The translations under genes and the position numbers were made by a program. DNA of 64,000 bases from Variovorax paradoxus (lineage in GTDB: Bacteria; Pseudomonadota; Gammaproteobacteria; Burkholderiales; Burkholderiaceae_C): NCBI RefSeq assembly GCF_022009635.1, contig NZ_CP091716.1, forward strand, positions 2,371,001 to 2,435,000. The letters are read 5' to 3'. Shown here piece by piece: positions 9,672 to 18,192 of this stretch (within the stretch, counting starts at the first letter, position 1; each line of letters begins with the position of its first letter). Under the pieces are notes generated by a model that saw nothing but the letters and a program-made list of their open reading frames with translations, ran no database searches and had not been told where the DNA came from.

Positions 9672-10484
9672 ATGGTCGACGCGCCGTTCATCGGCACCGT
9701 TCCGCGCGGCCCCATTCAGCCCGCCTACCTGGCGATCGTCGAAGAGGTGCGTGCCGTGCTGGGTCAGCGCCTGGGGCGGCGGCTCCACAGCCTTTATCTG
9801 TACGGCAGCGTGGCCACCAGCAAGGCTGTCTGGGGGCGGTCGGACCTCGACCTCACGCTGGTGCTCGCCAATGCACCGTCGCCGGAAGAAGCGCGCGAGA
9901 TCGAAGCCACCCGCATCGGGCTGGAGCAGGCGCATCCCGGGATTCCGAAGATCGATTTCGATGTCGGCTGCCTGGCGGATGTTCTGGACCCGCTAAACCT
10001 TCACAGCTGGGGCTTCTGGCTGAAGCACAAGTGCCGATGCATCGGGGGCGAGGATCTGGCGTCGCGGTTTGCACCGTTCAGGCCTTCGCGGGCCATCGCG
10101 CTGGCCGTCAATGGCCACTTCGGTGAAGTGCTCGACGGCTATGCGAGCCGCATCGACGCGCAAGCCGATTCCGCCAATCTGCCGCGCCTCATGAAAGAGT
10201 CTGCCAGGAAGGCCATTCGCGCGACCAACGTCCTGCGGTCGAACGACGAAGCGGCCTGGCCAGAAACGCTGGAAGAGCATGCACAGGCATTCCGAAAGAT
10301 CTGCCCGGAGCAGGCGGATGCGGTCGACTATTTCATGGCGCAGCAGCACGCGCCATCGGCGAGTGCAGCGGAGTTCTCCGGCAGGCTGCGCGCGTTTTCG
10401 ATGTGGCTGCAGGCGCGCTGCAGCGAACTGCTCAAGACGGAAGCGCCCGCGCAATCCGCTGCGCCGAACCGAAGGCCAACGTGA
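9672..10484 (+). CDS. Nucleotidyltransferase domain protein
   Basis: A 270-residue protein starting three bases after the LysR stop. Residues 40-65 carry the polymerase-beta-type motif YGSVATSKAVWGRSDLDLTLV, with GS and the DxD metal pair, and a third Asp follows in KIDFDVG. The rest is helical and could bind a substrate, as in kanamycin or streptomycin nucleotidyltransferases and related proteins of unknown substrate. It is not close enough to a named resistance enzyme to call one. Its last 53 bases overlap the 3' end of dadA on the opposite strand. Confidence 0.72.
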   Translation: MVDAPFIGTVPRGPIQPAYLAIVEEVRAVLGQRLGRRLHSLYLYGSVATSKAVWGRSDLDLTLVLANAPSPEEAREIEATRIGLEQAHPGIPKIDFDVGCLADVLDPLNLHSWGFWLKHKCRCIGGEDLASRFAPFRPSRAIALAVNGHFGEVLDGYASRIDAQADSANLPRLMKESARKAIRATNVLRSNDEAAWPETLEEHAQAFRKICPEQADAVDYFMAQQHAPSASAAEFSGRLRAFSMWLQARCSELLKTEAPAQSAAPNRRPT

Positions 10485-11643
10485 ACCCCAGCGCGCCGTG
10501 GCCCGTGTTGAACAGCATGTTGGGCGGCGCGCTCTCCAGCTGTCCGATGATCGGCAGCCCCTTCGGCGTGGCGGGCCGCATGCCCGTCCAAGGATGCAAT
10601 TCCTCGAATCGGCTCGCATGCGGGAAGAGGGCACGCGTTGCGGCCTCGAGGGTCTCGATGCGTGCTGCCGGAATGCTCGCGTCGTGCCCGACCAGCTCCG
10701 CCATTCCGGCCACCCGCAGGCGCGAACCGATGCGCGCGAACACCACCTTGCGTGCGCTGTCCGTCACGTTCACGTGCGGCGCGGCGCCGGGCGCGGGGTC
10801 GACATCGACGGTGATGCTGTAGCCCTTGAGCGGATACACCGGCAGGTACGCGCCGAGTGCGCGGCCCAGCTTGTGCGAGGCCGTGCCCAGCGCCATCACG
10901 AAGGCCTCGGCCTCCACGTCGCCGCCGCTGGTGCGCACGGCGGCGATGCGTTTGTCGTCGCGGGCGAAGCCGTGCACGTCGGTGCCGAGCATGAAGCGCA
11001 CGCCGCGTGCGCCGAGGGCGCGCATCAGCTCGGCGCACACCTTGAGGCAATCGGCGGCGCATTCGCTCGGCGTGTAGACCGCGCCCGCCATCTGCCCGCG
11101 ATAGCCGGCCAGGGCGGGTTCGATGGCGATGCATTCGTCGGGCGTCACCAGTCGCTGTTCGCTGCCCATGGTGCGCTGCAGCTCCACTTGCGCGCGGGCA
11201 CCTTCCAGCGATGCTGCGCTGGCATACAGCACCAGCTTGCCGGTGGCGGAGAAATCGCAGTCGGGCGAGATGTCTGCCTGCATCGACTCGAAGCCCGCGC
11301 GGCTTTCGGCCGCCAGCGCGAGCAGCCGCGCCGTGGTGTCGCGCGACGTCCGCGCGTTGCAGGCGGCCAGGAAGGCCATGCCCCAGCGCCACTGCAGCGG
11401 ATCGAGCTGCGGCCGCAGCTTGAGCGGCGAAGTGGGCGAGAGCAGCAGCTTGGGCAGTTGCTTCCAGATCGACGGATCGGCCAGCGGCTGCACGTACGAA
11501 TAGCTGAGTTGCGCGCCGTTGCCGCCGCTGGCACCGGCTCCTGGCGTCGCGCGGTCGATCACCGTGACCTGGTGGCCCTGGCGTTCGAGTTGCCAGGCGG
11601 TGGCCAGGCCCACGATGCCGGCGCCGAGCACACACACATGCAT
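10432..11643 (-). CDS. dadA: D-amino acid dehydrogenase (FAD-dependent)
   Basis: A 403-residue flavoenzyme of the DAO family that oxidises D-amino acids, feeding electrons to the respiratory chain. The N-terminus MHVCVLGAGIVGLATAW is the FAD-binding beta-alpha-beta motif and fixes the start. A longer frame upstream adds a basic tail that does not belong to the family. Conserved later segments include YPLKGYSITVDV and HPWTGMRPATPKGLPIIG. The island's transposition genes lie upstream on the same strand with no visible terminator between, so read-through from tniQ into dadA is possible. The native upstream regulatory region appears cut at about 80 bp. Confidence 0.9.
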   Translation of the reverse strand: MHVCVLGAGIVGLATAWQLERQGHQVTVIDRATPGAGASGGNGAQLSYSYVQPLADPSIWKQLPKLLLSPTSPLKLRPQLDPLQWRWGMAFLAACNARTSRDTTARLLALAAESRAGFESMQADISPDCDFSATGKLVLYASAASLEGARAQVELQRTMGSEQRLVTPDECIAIEPALAGYRGQMAGAVYTPSECAADCLKVCAELMRALGARGVRFMLGTDVHGFARDDKRIAAVRTSGGDVEAEAFVMALGTASHKLGRALGAYLPVYPLKGYSITVDVDPAPGAAPHVNVTDSARKVVFARIGSRLRVAGMAELVGHDASIPAARIETLEAATRALFPHASRFEELHPWTGMRPATPKGLPIIGQLESAPPNMLFNTGHGALGFTLAFGSAQRIARALPS

Positions 11644-11722
11644 GGGGGCAACTTTCCGGGAGTGAAGACAAGGAAAAAAGAAGACGCGCAATGCGGACTT
11701 TAGAGGCACGCGTGCCGGCGAC

Positions 11723-11786
11723 CCCATAAGATGGCACAGAATGCCACCTTATGGGTTATAGGATGATCATGTCATCTTATGGGTTA
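11723..11786. repeat. Transposon-end repeat cluster (three TGYCAYCTTATGGG sites)
   Basis: Two direct copies are seen: TGCCACCTTATGGGTTA at 11742-11758 and TGTCATCTTATGGGTTA at 11770-11786, starting 28 bp apart. A third, inverted copy (CCCATAAGATGGCA) lies at 11723-11736, five bases (CAGAA) before the first. Arrays of short sites starting with TG at the edge of a tns/tni gene cluster are typical of TnsB-binding sites at Tn7-like ends. Both direct copies point inward toward tniQ. Which TG is the true end cannot be decided without the other end or an empty site. Confidence 0.6.
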
Positions 11787-11857
11787 ATCCCCGCCGCATC
11801 GTTCGAGTCAGGGGCTTTTCATTCCCTCAGTGCCCATCCGCATGGGTCTGAGCGCGC

Positions 11858-13198
11858 CTAGCTTCCCACGCCCAACTGTTCGCTCCCCGGAGCTTTCCGT
11901 TTTGCGCGCGGTGGAACAACGTCCGAAACTTTGACCATCCCCGACTCCTTCAGGTTTCGAACTGAAGGTGTCAAGTTCCTATCCGCGAGCTCGATCCGCG
12001 CGCTGCGAACACGCTCGATGCGTGCAGCCCTGGTCAATCCCTTCCGGCACTCGGCAGCTTCTTTCCGTTTTTTGGAAAATGCTTCAAAGAGGTCGCTGAA
12101 GTTTCGTTGAAAAGTCTGGTAGCAAATGTCGAACCGCTTAAGAATTCCGAAAATGGTGTCGCGCCGAAACGTCCAGACATCGATCGGGGAATTCAATAGT
12201 TGAGTGAATGCGGCTCTTGCTTCTTCGAGTTTTTTCTTAGGAAGATGCCTATGGTGCTTGTCTAGCCGAAAAGTGGGGTTGCAGTTGAATTTCGTGGGAT
12301 CGAAAAACACAGCACTCTGACCTGCAATTTGTGCAGGCGGCACATTCAAGCGGTGTGAGACATCCATAAAATTTGACCAAGTTGGAGCTGATGAGGCTAA
12401 TTGCCAATTTCGAAGACAGCATGGCTTGATGCCGGTCATTCTTGCGAAGCGGCTAATTTTCCCCGTGCCATGTATGTTTATCGCCTTGCTAAGGTGCGAA
12501 GAAAAATTCTCCCGACTCAAAATAATTTCGTTTTGGCTTTTAATCAATTCAAGTGCGCCACGGGCAAACCACATTCTTTCATCCAGCTGCTGCGAATCGC
12601 ACAACAGTTCGCCTGCACGCGCGAGATCTGCACCGCAGTATTCGCAGAAGTCTAGAAACGGGAACTTTGGTAAATGCCTCTGGGTCTTGGTACATGTGGG
12701 GCAGGTCTTTTGAAGGCAGGTTTTATGTATGACACATACCGTTGTTGTAGAGGGAGCCCAATAGAGCGGGTCCCAAGCAGGGATGTTGGCGAGCCGCGCG
12801 TCCAAATAGCATCGCGGACACCAATGCCGAATCTTATGCAAAAAATGTTTGGCTTTCTTGTCGCAAAGATTAGATAAAAATAAAAAAGTCATCTCTGCAG
12901 GGTTTGAGATGTCTGATTCTTTTTTCAAAGCTTCCGATGCTCTTATTGCGGTATGTCCGAGGCTATTGATTAATTGAGATTCCGCGCTTCGAATCTTAGT
13001 GAGAGTTGCTTTCTCCTTGTCCCAGTTCTCTCCTGCAAGCGCGCCATACAGTCGATGGGGTGCGCAGCAGTGTTCGAATGCAAGCCGACACAATAAGCTC
13101 GTCAAGGACTCGATGCCAGCCTCATCGCTCCTCCTGGGTTCGTGGCCCGTGAACCGCCGCAGGGTTGAGTCCGTTGGATAAATCCTAGCGATGGTCAT
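11858..13198 (-). CDS. tniQ: TniQ/TnsD-family target-selection protein
   Basis: A 446-residue protein of the TniQ family, which links target DNA to the TnsC ATPase in Tn7-like transposition. The N-terminal domain contains the IESLTSLLCRLA segment. Zinc-binding pairs follow: CPRC at 127-130, CVIH at 155-158, CPTC at 166-169 and CEYC at 185-188. A helix-turn-helix-like stretch (ARMTGIKPCCLRNW) follows, then a basic C-terminal part that could bind a fixed target site as TnsD does. The start overlaps the tnsC stop by four bases. Base composition is much richer in A and T than the chromosomal flank, suggesting foreign origin. Confidence 0.85.
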   Translation of the reverse strand: MTIARIYPTDSTLRRFTGHEPRRSDEAGIESLTSLLCRLAFEHCCAPHRLYGALAGENWDKEKATLTKIRSAESQLINSLGHTAIRASEALKKESDISNPAEMTFLFLSNLCDKKAKHFLHKIRHWCPRCYLDARLANIPAWDPLYWAPSTTTVCVIHKTCLQKTCPTCTKTQRHLPKFPFLDFCEYCGADLARAGELLCDSQQLDERMWFARGALELIKSQNEIILSRENFSSHLSKAINIHGTGKISRFARMTGIKPCCLRNWQLASSAPTWSNFMDVSHRLNVPPAQIAGQSAVFFDPTKFNCNPTFRLDKHHRHLPKKKLEEARAAFTQLLNSPIDVWTFRRDTIFGILKRFDICYQTFQRNFSDLFEAFSKKRKEAAECRKGLTRAARIERVRSARIELADRNLTPSVRNLKESGMVKVSDVVPPRAKRKAPGSEQLGVGS

Positions 13199-14328
13199 GG
13201 ACCGACTGTCTCGCGACGCAGTGCAGCTTGAAATGGCTTGTTTACGACTGCGGGCGCAACCGATTTTTCTGCTTCAGTTCCACTGCTAAAAAATATCTTG
13301 CGTTTTTCCTTGAGGCTTTCATCCAGTTCTTTCATTACTCTCATGAACTGAATCGTATCATTCAGGATGCCCTCGAGTTGCGATGTGTGCAATCGCGCTC
13401 GAACCATGTCGTTCCAAGTCAAATAGTCCAAACCTCGATCAAGCGCGGTGATAAGCGCCCGGTCGAATTGCTCGTGGGAGAGACCCATGTAGCCGAGCGC
13501 GTCATTAAACAATTCAATCTTTTTTGCCTCGATAGAAAATTTAAGTTTGATCGGGAGCTTCTTCTCAATCGCCAGTAGCGATCGCATAAATTGATCTATC
13601 TCTTTTAAAGAGTAGGGGGCAAGCCAGATGGGATAGACCCGCTTGGAGATTTGACCACTTTGCTTGAAAATATCTGTAAGCAGAACCGTTCCGAAAAGTA
13701 CAAAATGTGACGGGCTTGCATTGCTACGGCTTTTTAGAGAGTCGTAGCTTTGAAATATCCCAGAGTCCGATGTAGGGCGACGCAGGTGATCGGCCTCGTC
13801 CATAAGCACGCCAATCACTTTGGCACGAGCAAGACCCGCAAAGAATAGGTTTCGAAGTTGTGGAATATTGAGTTTCTGGGTGGCGAATGCCGGATGGCAA
13901 TCGCCACTTCGAAATCTTTCAATTATTTTTTCGACATCGATCTTCGTGTTGATGCACGGTTCGTTCAATGCCGAGAGACCTGGGAGGTACAGGTCGTCTT
14001 TCCATTTGAAGACCCCGGCTTCAGGCGCGGCCAATTCCATGGCCAGCAATCGGGTGCGCTCTTCCTCTGGAATAGCCGCTGCGGCCTCGACGAATTCGTG
14101 GCAGATTTCATCCACAAGCGCAGTCTTCCCCGCAGACGTGGGTCCTATGACTGCAGTCATCGACTGCTGATCGCCATATTGGATTCGTTCCGCCACCTCG
14201 TCCATGGCGTTGTTGAAATTGAGGTGAAGGATCTTCTCCTTCCTGAACTTTTCGACAGCGGGATGGACTTCACGGCCGCGTACCGCGAGTCGTTGGAGGG
14301 GCGTTTGCTTGGTGCTGCTAGACGACAT
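13195..14328 (-). CDS. tnsC: TnsC/TniB-family AAA+ transposition ATPase
   Basis: A 377-residue ATPase that in Tn7-like systems polymerises on target DNA and activates the transposase. The Walker A motif GPTSAGKT is at residues 62-69 and the Walker B motif VIGVLMDEAD at 171-180. A sensor-1-like segment FVLFGTVLLTDIF follows. It sits between tnsAB (17 bases upstream) and tniQ (four-base overlap), so the three genes form one operon. The size and an N-terminal region before the P-loop fit TnsC rather than the shorter TniB. Confidence 0.87.
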   Translation of the reverse strand: MSSSSTKQTPLQRLAVRGREVHPAVEKFRKEKILHLNFNNAMDEVAERIQYGDQQSMTAVIGPTSAGKTALVDEICHEFVEAAAAIPEEERTRLLAMELAAPEAGVFKWKDDLYLPGLSALNEPCINTKIDVEKIIERFRSGDCHPAFATQKLNIPQLRNLFFAGLARAKVIGVLMDEADHLRRPTSDSGIFQSYDSLKSRSNASPSHFVLFGTVLLTDIFKQSGQISKRVYPIWLAPYSLKEIDQFMRSLLAIEKKLPIKLKFSIEAKKIELFNDALGYMGLSHEQFDRALITALDRGLDYLTWNDMVRARLHTSQLEGILNDTIQFMRVMKELDESLKEKRKIFFSSGTEAEKSVAPAVVNKPFQAALRRETVGP

Positions 14329-14345
14329 AGAACTCCTTGAAAAAG

Positions 14346-17015
14346 TCAGTGACTTCGCCGAGAGATGGGGAACGGCTCCAGCGGCGCCGCGGGCGCGGCG
14401 CTGGATGTGGCTGCGGCTGGTTCTGCATTGGAGGTGGAGTCGGCGGCGCGTGCGCCGGGGTCGGTGGGTTCGTCCGCGGGGTCTTCAGGCTCTTCGCCTT
14501 GCGCGTGCTGTTCGCGCTCTCTTTCCGCGTCGATGTAGCTTTGACCCAGTTCCTTCAGGAAGGCGTGCGTGTCGTCGCGCGAGGTGCTGGGGCGGCTCAG
14601 ATAGATTTGTTCGCTCAAGTAGTACTTGCGATGAGCTTCTGGAGGCAGGCGGCGCAACTGGGAATCGATCAGGGCGCACCGTTCCCATTTACGGTTGATT
14701 CGTGCCGAGATGTAGGTCGGATCCTCCGGGTCGTAGAAAGGCACGTCCTCCATCTTTTTGTGGGTCCATGCAGCGATCTCCGATGCGTAATAGTTGTGCC
14801 CATTCAGTCGAATCCCGTCTCGTTGGCGCATCAGCCCGCCGTGCTTGTGAGCCCTCGCCAGGGTGTTCCGAATGAACACGTCATCAAAGGGCGTGGGCCT
14901 GCCCCAGGATGTTCCCTGCGTGATCGATGCGGAACAAAGAATCTTGTTCGGGGTGCTGCCCAGGACTCCATGGGGCATGTCCGGGTACAAACGGAACATG
15001 AGGTCTTCCGCTTTTTCTGCCAGTCCCGGGACAGTGAGATAGGCTAGGTCTCGCGGGTCATGAGTGCTTGAACTCATCCTGGGCTTTTTCAAGACCTCGT
15101 TGCTTCCCAGTAGCACGGTCGTCAGGTGATGATCGATCGTCAGATTCATACGCTCGACCGGATTGCCGTACCGCGGCTCTGAATTGGGACGCAGCGCATG
15201 CTCGCAGTGGTAGAGCGCGAGCATCTGCTGGATGAGCTTGGCTTGGAATTCCCGTCCGCCATCCGTGATGACCATCATCGGGAGTTTTCCGTGGCGTCGA
15301 ACGATGTCGCGCAAGACCATCATCACCGATGCGTGCGAGGGTTCCAGCATCGAGGTCCACAGGCCGAGCACGAGACGGGTGAATGCATCAATGGCGATCG
15401 AGAACCAGGGCTTGCCGATCAGGTCGACGCCGTTGAGCCGTCGGCAGAACATGTCGCTTTGCCGATGATCGATATGCACGCGCGCGAACGGGCTATCTCC
15501 CTCGACCGGACCTTGGTTGACGTGGGCGCCACCGCTCATGCGCGGTGGCATCTGGACTTGCGCAGCGCGTTTGCCCTCGCGATCTTCCGTGACTTGGTGA
15601 ATGTCCTGGCGCTTCCATTTTCGATAAAACTTGTCCTGTGATCGAGGTTCGATGTGTTCCTCTTCACACAATGCGATGTAGTACGCATAGCCGGCACTGA
15701 CGTCTCGTGGCAAGGGAGCCTTGAGGAACTTGAAGGCCTTGGCCATCAGCTCCTGTTCTTTTGTTTCCGTGCGCGGTGTCCGGTTGCCCTTCAAATGGTC
15801 CTGCGTGATCAATCCGAGAAACCCATTTCCATAGCGTGCTTCGAACTCGCGGTACTTTGCCTTCCATCGCATGACTGTGCGCCACTTCGCGCCGAGGTCG
15901 GACGCGGAGCTTTCGCTGCTGCAGTTCTCCAGGGTTTTGAGCTTCTCGACCGCTTCGATGATTGATTCGGGCGACGCGCGCCTCAGAAGCTCGAAGCCTT
16001 CGCTTGTCGAAATCGGCACCGGCGCATTGACCAGAATTTCTTGCGCTTGAACAAGACGCCGGAACTCTTTGCAGCTCAGTTGGGCCAGTGGTGCATCCGG
16101 CGTCTGCAAAAAGACGAACGCTGCGGTGCGATTCAGCATGACAAACGCTTTGTGCCCCCAGGTCACGGTGCTGCCCGGCAGGATGGCGTCTGGATCGATG
16201 GTGAAACGCCGCGGATCGCGGCAGCGCTCAGCCGCCTTGTAGAAGGTGAAGGTCTGGCCGTCGGCATAGACCCACGCGCAGTCGATGTTTGCCAGTGGCT
16301 CGCTGAGGAGTTCCAAATGCCAGTAACGCCGGAAATGTCCCTCGTAGATCACGTCGGCGTCGCCAACCAATGAGATGGCTTCGCTCAGCAGCACGCGTTG
16401 CGCCGCTTGGAGCTTGGCGCTCAGCAAGCTCCTGCTTTCCAATGGAACGTCAGTGCTGCGAAGCATGCGGGGTCGCAGAAAGTCGATGTTCCGCGCGAGG
16501 GTGTGCGGTACGTCGCGGTCTGTGAGAAGGTAGTAGCCCAGCCCGAGCTTTGCGCATGCGTCGCGTGCAGGTGGTTGGTCCCATGAATCGGGTCCGGTCT
16601 GGACCCATCGGTACGGCTTGTCGACGCAGAGCTTCATGAGCTCCGAGGATGTTTTGAAGTCGACGCCTGCGGCGCCCGTTCCATCGAGTTTGAGGAAGTC
16701 GATCCATGTGCGGTCGCCCGCTCGTTTGCCGTTGGGCAACGTGTAGTTGAGCTTGACCTGCAAGCACTGGTCCCAGACCTCCAGGGTGTCAGCGTCGTAT
16801 TCCCAGAGCAGCACGCACGCTCGCTCGCCGGTCATGCTTTCCCATTGAATGACTTTGCCGAGCTTCTCGCTTGGGAACCCACCGCAGTAGTTGCCCGAAG
16901 TGTTCTTGACGCGGCGACCGGGCTCGCTGTTTCTCAGACGGTCGACCAGGGCGGTTGTTCCAGGCGCTAGGCCCTTAGCGGCTGCCCAAGCGAGGAACTC
17001 GTCCGGGCTCAGCAT
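14346..17015 (-). CDS. tnsAB: Fused TnsA-TnsB transposase
   Basis: An 889-residue protein that appears to join the two strand-cutting subunits of Tn7-like elements. Residues about 40-200 resemble TnsA endonuclease: a Glu-rich segment near 59-72, then WIDFLKLD (Asp106) and VDFKTS (Lys121), matching the E/D/K order of restriction-like nucleases. Residues about 340-480 look like the TnsB DNA-binding helical part. An integrase-type RNase H core follows with Asp516 (HIDH), Asp585 (ITDGGREF) and Glu621 (PVERMN). The C-terminus is a Glu/Asp/Pro/Ala-rich tail that could contact TnsC. The TnsA assignment is by motif and is less certain than the TnsB part. Confidence 0.85.
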   Translation of the reverse strand: MLSPDEFLAWAAAKGLAPGTTALVDRLRNSEPGRRVKNTSGNYCGGFPSEKLGKVIQWESMTGERACVLLWEYDADTLEVWDQCLQVKLNYTLPNGKRAGDRTWIDFLKLDGTGAAGVDFKTSSELMKLCVDKPYRWVQTGPDSWDQPPARDACAKLGLGYYLLTDRDVPHTLARNIDFLRPRMLRSTDVPLESRSLLSAKLQAAQRVLLSEAISLVGDADVIYEGHFRRYWHLELLSEPLANIDCAWVYADGQTFTFYKAAERCRDPRRFTIDPDAILPGSTVTWGHKAFVMLNRTAAFVFLQTPDAPLAQLSCKEFRRLVQAQEILVNAPVPISTSEGFELLRRASPESIIEAVEKLKTLENCSSESSASDLGAKWRTVMRWKAKYREFEARYGNGFLGLITQDHLKGNRTPRTETKEQELMAKAFKFLKAPLPRDVSAGYAYYIALCEEEHIEPRSQDKFYRKWKRQDIHQVTEDREGKRAAQVQMPPRMSGGAHVNQGPVEGDSPFARVHIDHRQSDMFCRRLNGVDLIGKPWFSIAIDAFTRLVLGLWTSMLEPSHASVMMVLRDIVRRHGKLPMMVITDGGREFQAKLIQQMLALYHCEHALRPNSEPRYGNPVERMNLTIDHHLTTVLLGSNEVLKKPRMSSSTHDPRDLAYLTVPGLAEKAEDLMFRLYPDMPHGVLGSTPNKILCSASITQGTSWGRPTPFDDVFIRNTLARAHKHGGLMRQRDGIRLNGHNYYASEIAAWTHKKMEDVPFYDPEDPTYISARINRKWERCALIDSQLRRLPPEAHRKYYLSEQIYLSRPSTSRDDTHAFLKELGQSYIDAEREREQHAQGEEPEDPADEPTDPGARAADSTSNAEPAAATSSAAPAAPLEPFPISRRSH

Positions 17016-17261
17016 GCCGCTTGAACCTGATGCGCCTTTGCCTCGCTCCTGCCTGAGCCGGGCAGCGCGCGGTACAGTTTCCGCCTTCCTGCGCTAAGGC
17101 CTCCCCAGGCGGCTCGGGCGCCCATCCGTAGCAGGCGAGGAAAAGAACGACGTCGCATGGCAGGACCCCCACGGTTCGAAGTAAGCCGGGCTGTGCTCGA
17201 AGCTTTTTCGAAGTGGCGCTGCCCAGAACGACGGGGCAGCACTTCCCCATTGCGGCCCGGC

Positions 17262-17290
17262 TTGACGCACGGGAACGCGGAGCAGATACT
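17262..17290 (+). promoter_or_regulatory. Candidate sigma-70 promoter of a very short transcript
   Basis: TTGACG at 17262-17267 and GATACT at 17285-17290 are separated by exactly 17 bp. The predicted start near 17297 is only about 25 bases before the terminator hairpin. The -10 matches consensus at four of six bases. Confidence 0.4.
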
Positions 17291-17321
17291 GAACTCCTAC
17301 TAAGCGCAGGTATCCACTGAC

Positions 17322-17356
17322 ACGGCCCGGGGTGCCCGCCCCGGGCCGTTTTCTTT
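17322..17356 (+). terminator. Intrinsic terminator
   Basis: A perfect 11-bp GC stem (ACGGCCCGGGG paired with CCCCGGGCCGT) closes a six-base loop and is followed by TTTTCTTT. The T-run is only on the plus strand, so it ends rightward transcription, before the XRE gene. Confidence 0.85.
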
Positions 17357-17514
17357 GGCGAAAAGGATCTGTTGATCGACGAAATGAACAGGGGCGCGCG
17401 TGCCTGCGTGAAGTTTGGCAATATCAACGTTCACAGAAGCGCAGCAACGGGTTAACCTCCTGCATCAAGGATTAGTTCGCGCCAGTACCCTGTTACGGAG
17501 TAAATCGATGGAAG

Positions 17515-17530
17515 TTTCGCGTTGGCGAAA
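17515..17530. promoter_or_regulatory. Dyad upstream of the XRE regulator, possible operator
   Basis: TTTCGC-GTTG-GCGAAA is a perfect 6-4-6 inverted repeat ending 38 bases before the regulator start. Cro/CI-type proteins often bind such sites to control their own gene. The link is by position only. Confidence 0.35.
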
Positions 17531-17568
17531 ATTGTTCTCCCCTGAGTACTGCGCAGCAGTGTAAACCT

Positions 17569-18192
17569 ATGTCTCTTTCAGCGCCAGAAGAAAGTGCGGG
17601 CGTGGAAATGGCTCGCCGCGTGCGCATCTTGCTTGCCGAGATGGACATGAATCAGGGCGAGCTTGCGCGCCGGCTCGGACTCAGTCCTGGCTATGTCAGC
17701 GAGATCGCCCGAGGCGTCAAGCGACCTGGCGCAGACTTTTTCATGGGTGTGCACCGCGAACTCAACGTCTCGGTGGACTGGTTGATCAGCGGCATCGGCG
17801 CCATGTTCTTCGATGAAGGAAACCGAGCCGACCTGTTGCACGCCATTTGGGTGGTCGTCGCTACCGCCCGTTCAGCGATCATCGAGCGCGACACCCTGGC
17901 TGCTGAGATCCTGCAGGTCATGGGTGACGGTCGATTCGAGCAAGTGGCTCAAGAGCCAAGATTCGCCGCCTTTATCGAATCGTTGCAACTCGAACACCGC
18001 GATCTGGGGCTTACCGCCGCCCTCTACAACGGACATCTCACAGGGGCAGATACTCAGCGAAGACGGCGTCAACTCGTCTCTGCTGCGGCCACCCATTTCC
18101 GGATGCAGTCGTCCATTGGCCTGAGCGCCTTGACGACACCGCCGATGCCAACGACCGAAAGCGCTTCAGTGATGGAGAAAACAGTCAGCTGA
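17569..18192 (+). CDS. XRE-family (Cro/CI-type) transcriptional regulator
   Basis: A 207-residue protein with a helix-turn-helix at about residues 14-65 (MNQGELARRLGLSPGYVSEIARGVKRP), ending in a VDWLISG motif common to element-borne regulators. The remaining 140 residues are helical and not recognised. No peptidase motif (Ser-Lys dyad) is visible, so it does not look like a LexA/CI-type self-cleaving repressor. It lies between the transposition genes and the arsenic operon and could regulate either, or itself. The Shine-Dalgarno region is weak. Confidence 0.8.
   Translation: MSLSAPEESAGVEMARRVRILLAEMDMNQGELARRLGLSPGYVSEIARGVKRPGADFFMGVHRELNVSVDWLISGIGAMFFDEGNRADLLHAIWVVVATARSAIIERDTLAAEILQVMGDGRFEQVAQEPRFAAFIESLQLEHRDLGLTAALYNGHLTGADTQRRRRQLVSAAATHFRMQSSIGLSALTTPPMPTTESASVMEKTVS

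Larger units (their letters stand above)
17016..17568. other. Intergenic region between tnsAB and the XRE regulator
   Basis: This stretch of 553 bases lies between divergent genes. I see no convincing protein gene here. It holds a candidate promoter (17262-17290), a strong intrinsic terminator (17322-17356) and a dyad (17515-17530), described separately. No obvious promoter was recognised for tnsAB on the minus strand. Confidence 0.6.

Noticed and set aside
14337..15047. Plus-strand open frames across the 3' part of tnsAB
   Set aside because: They overlap the well-supported transposase core in antisense and show no recognisable domain.
16975..17427. Minus-strand frame upstream of tnsAB as a separate tnsA gene
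   Set aside because: The translation is basic and Arg/Pro-rich with no nuclease motif, crosses the terminator hairpin, and the TnsA-like domain is already inside the fused protein.
11858..17568. CRISPR array or guide RNA associated with the Tn7-like genes
   Set aside because: No regularly spaced repeats and no cas-like genes were seen in the window.
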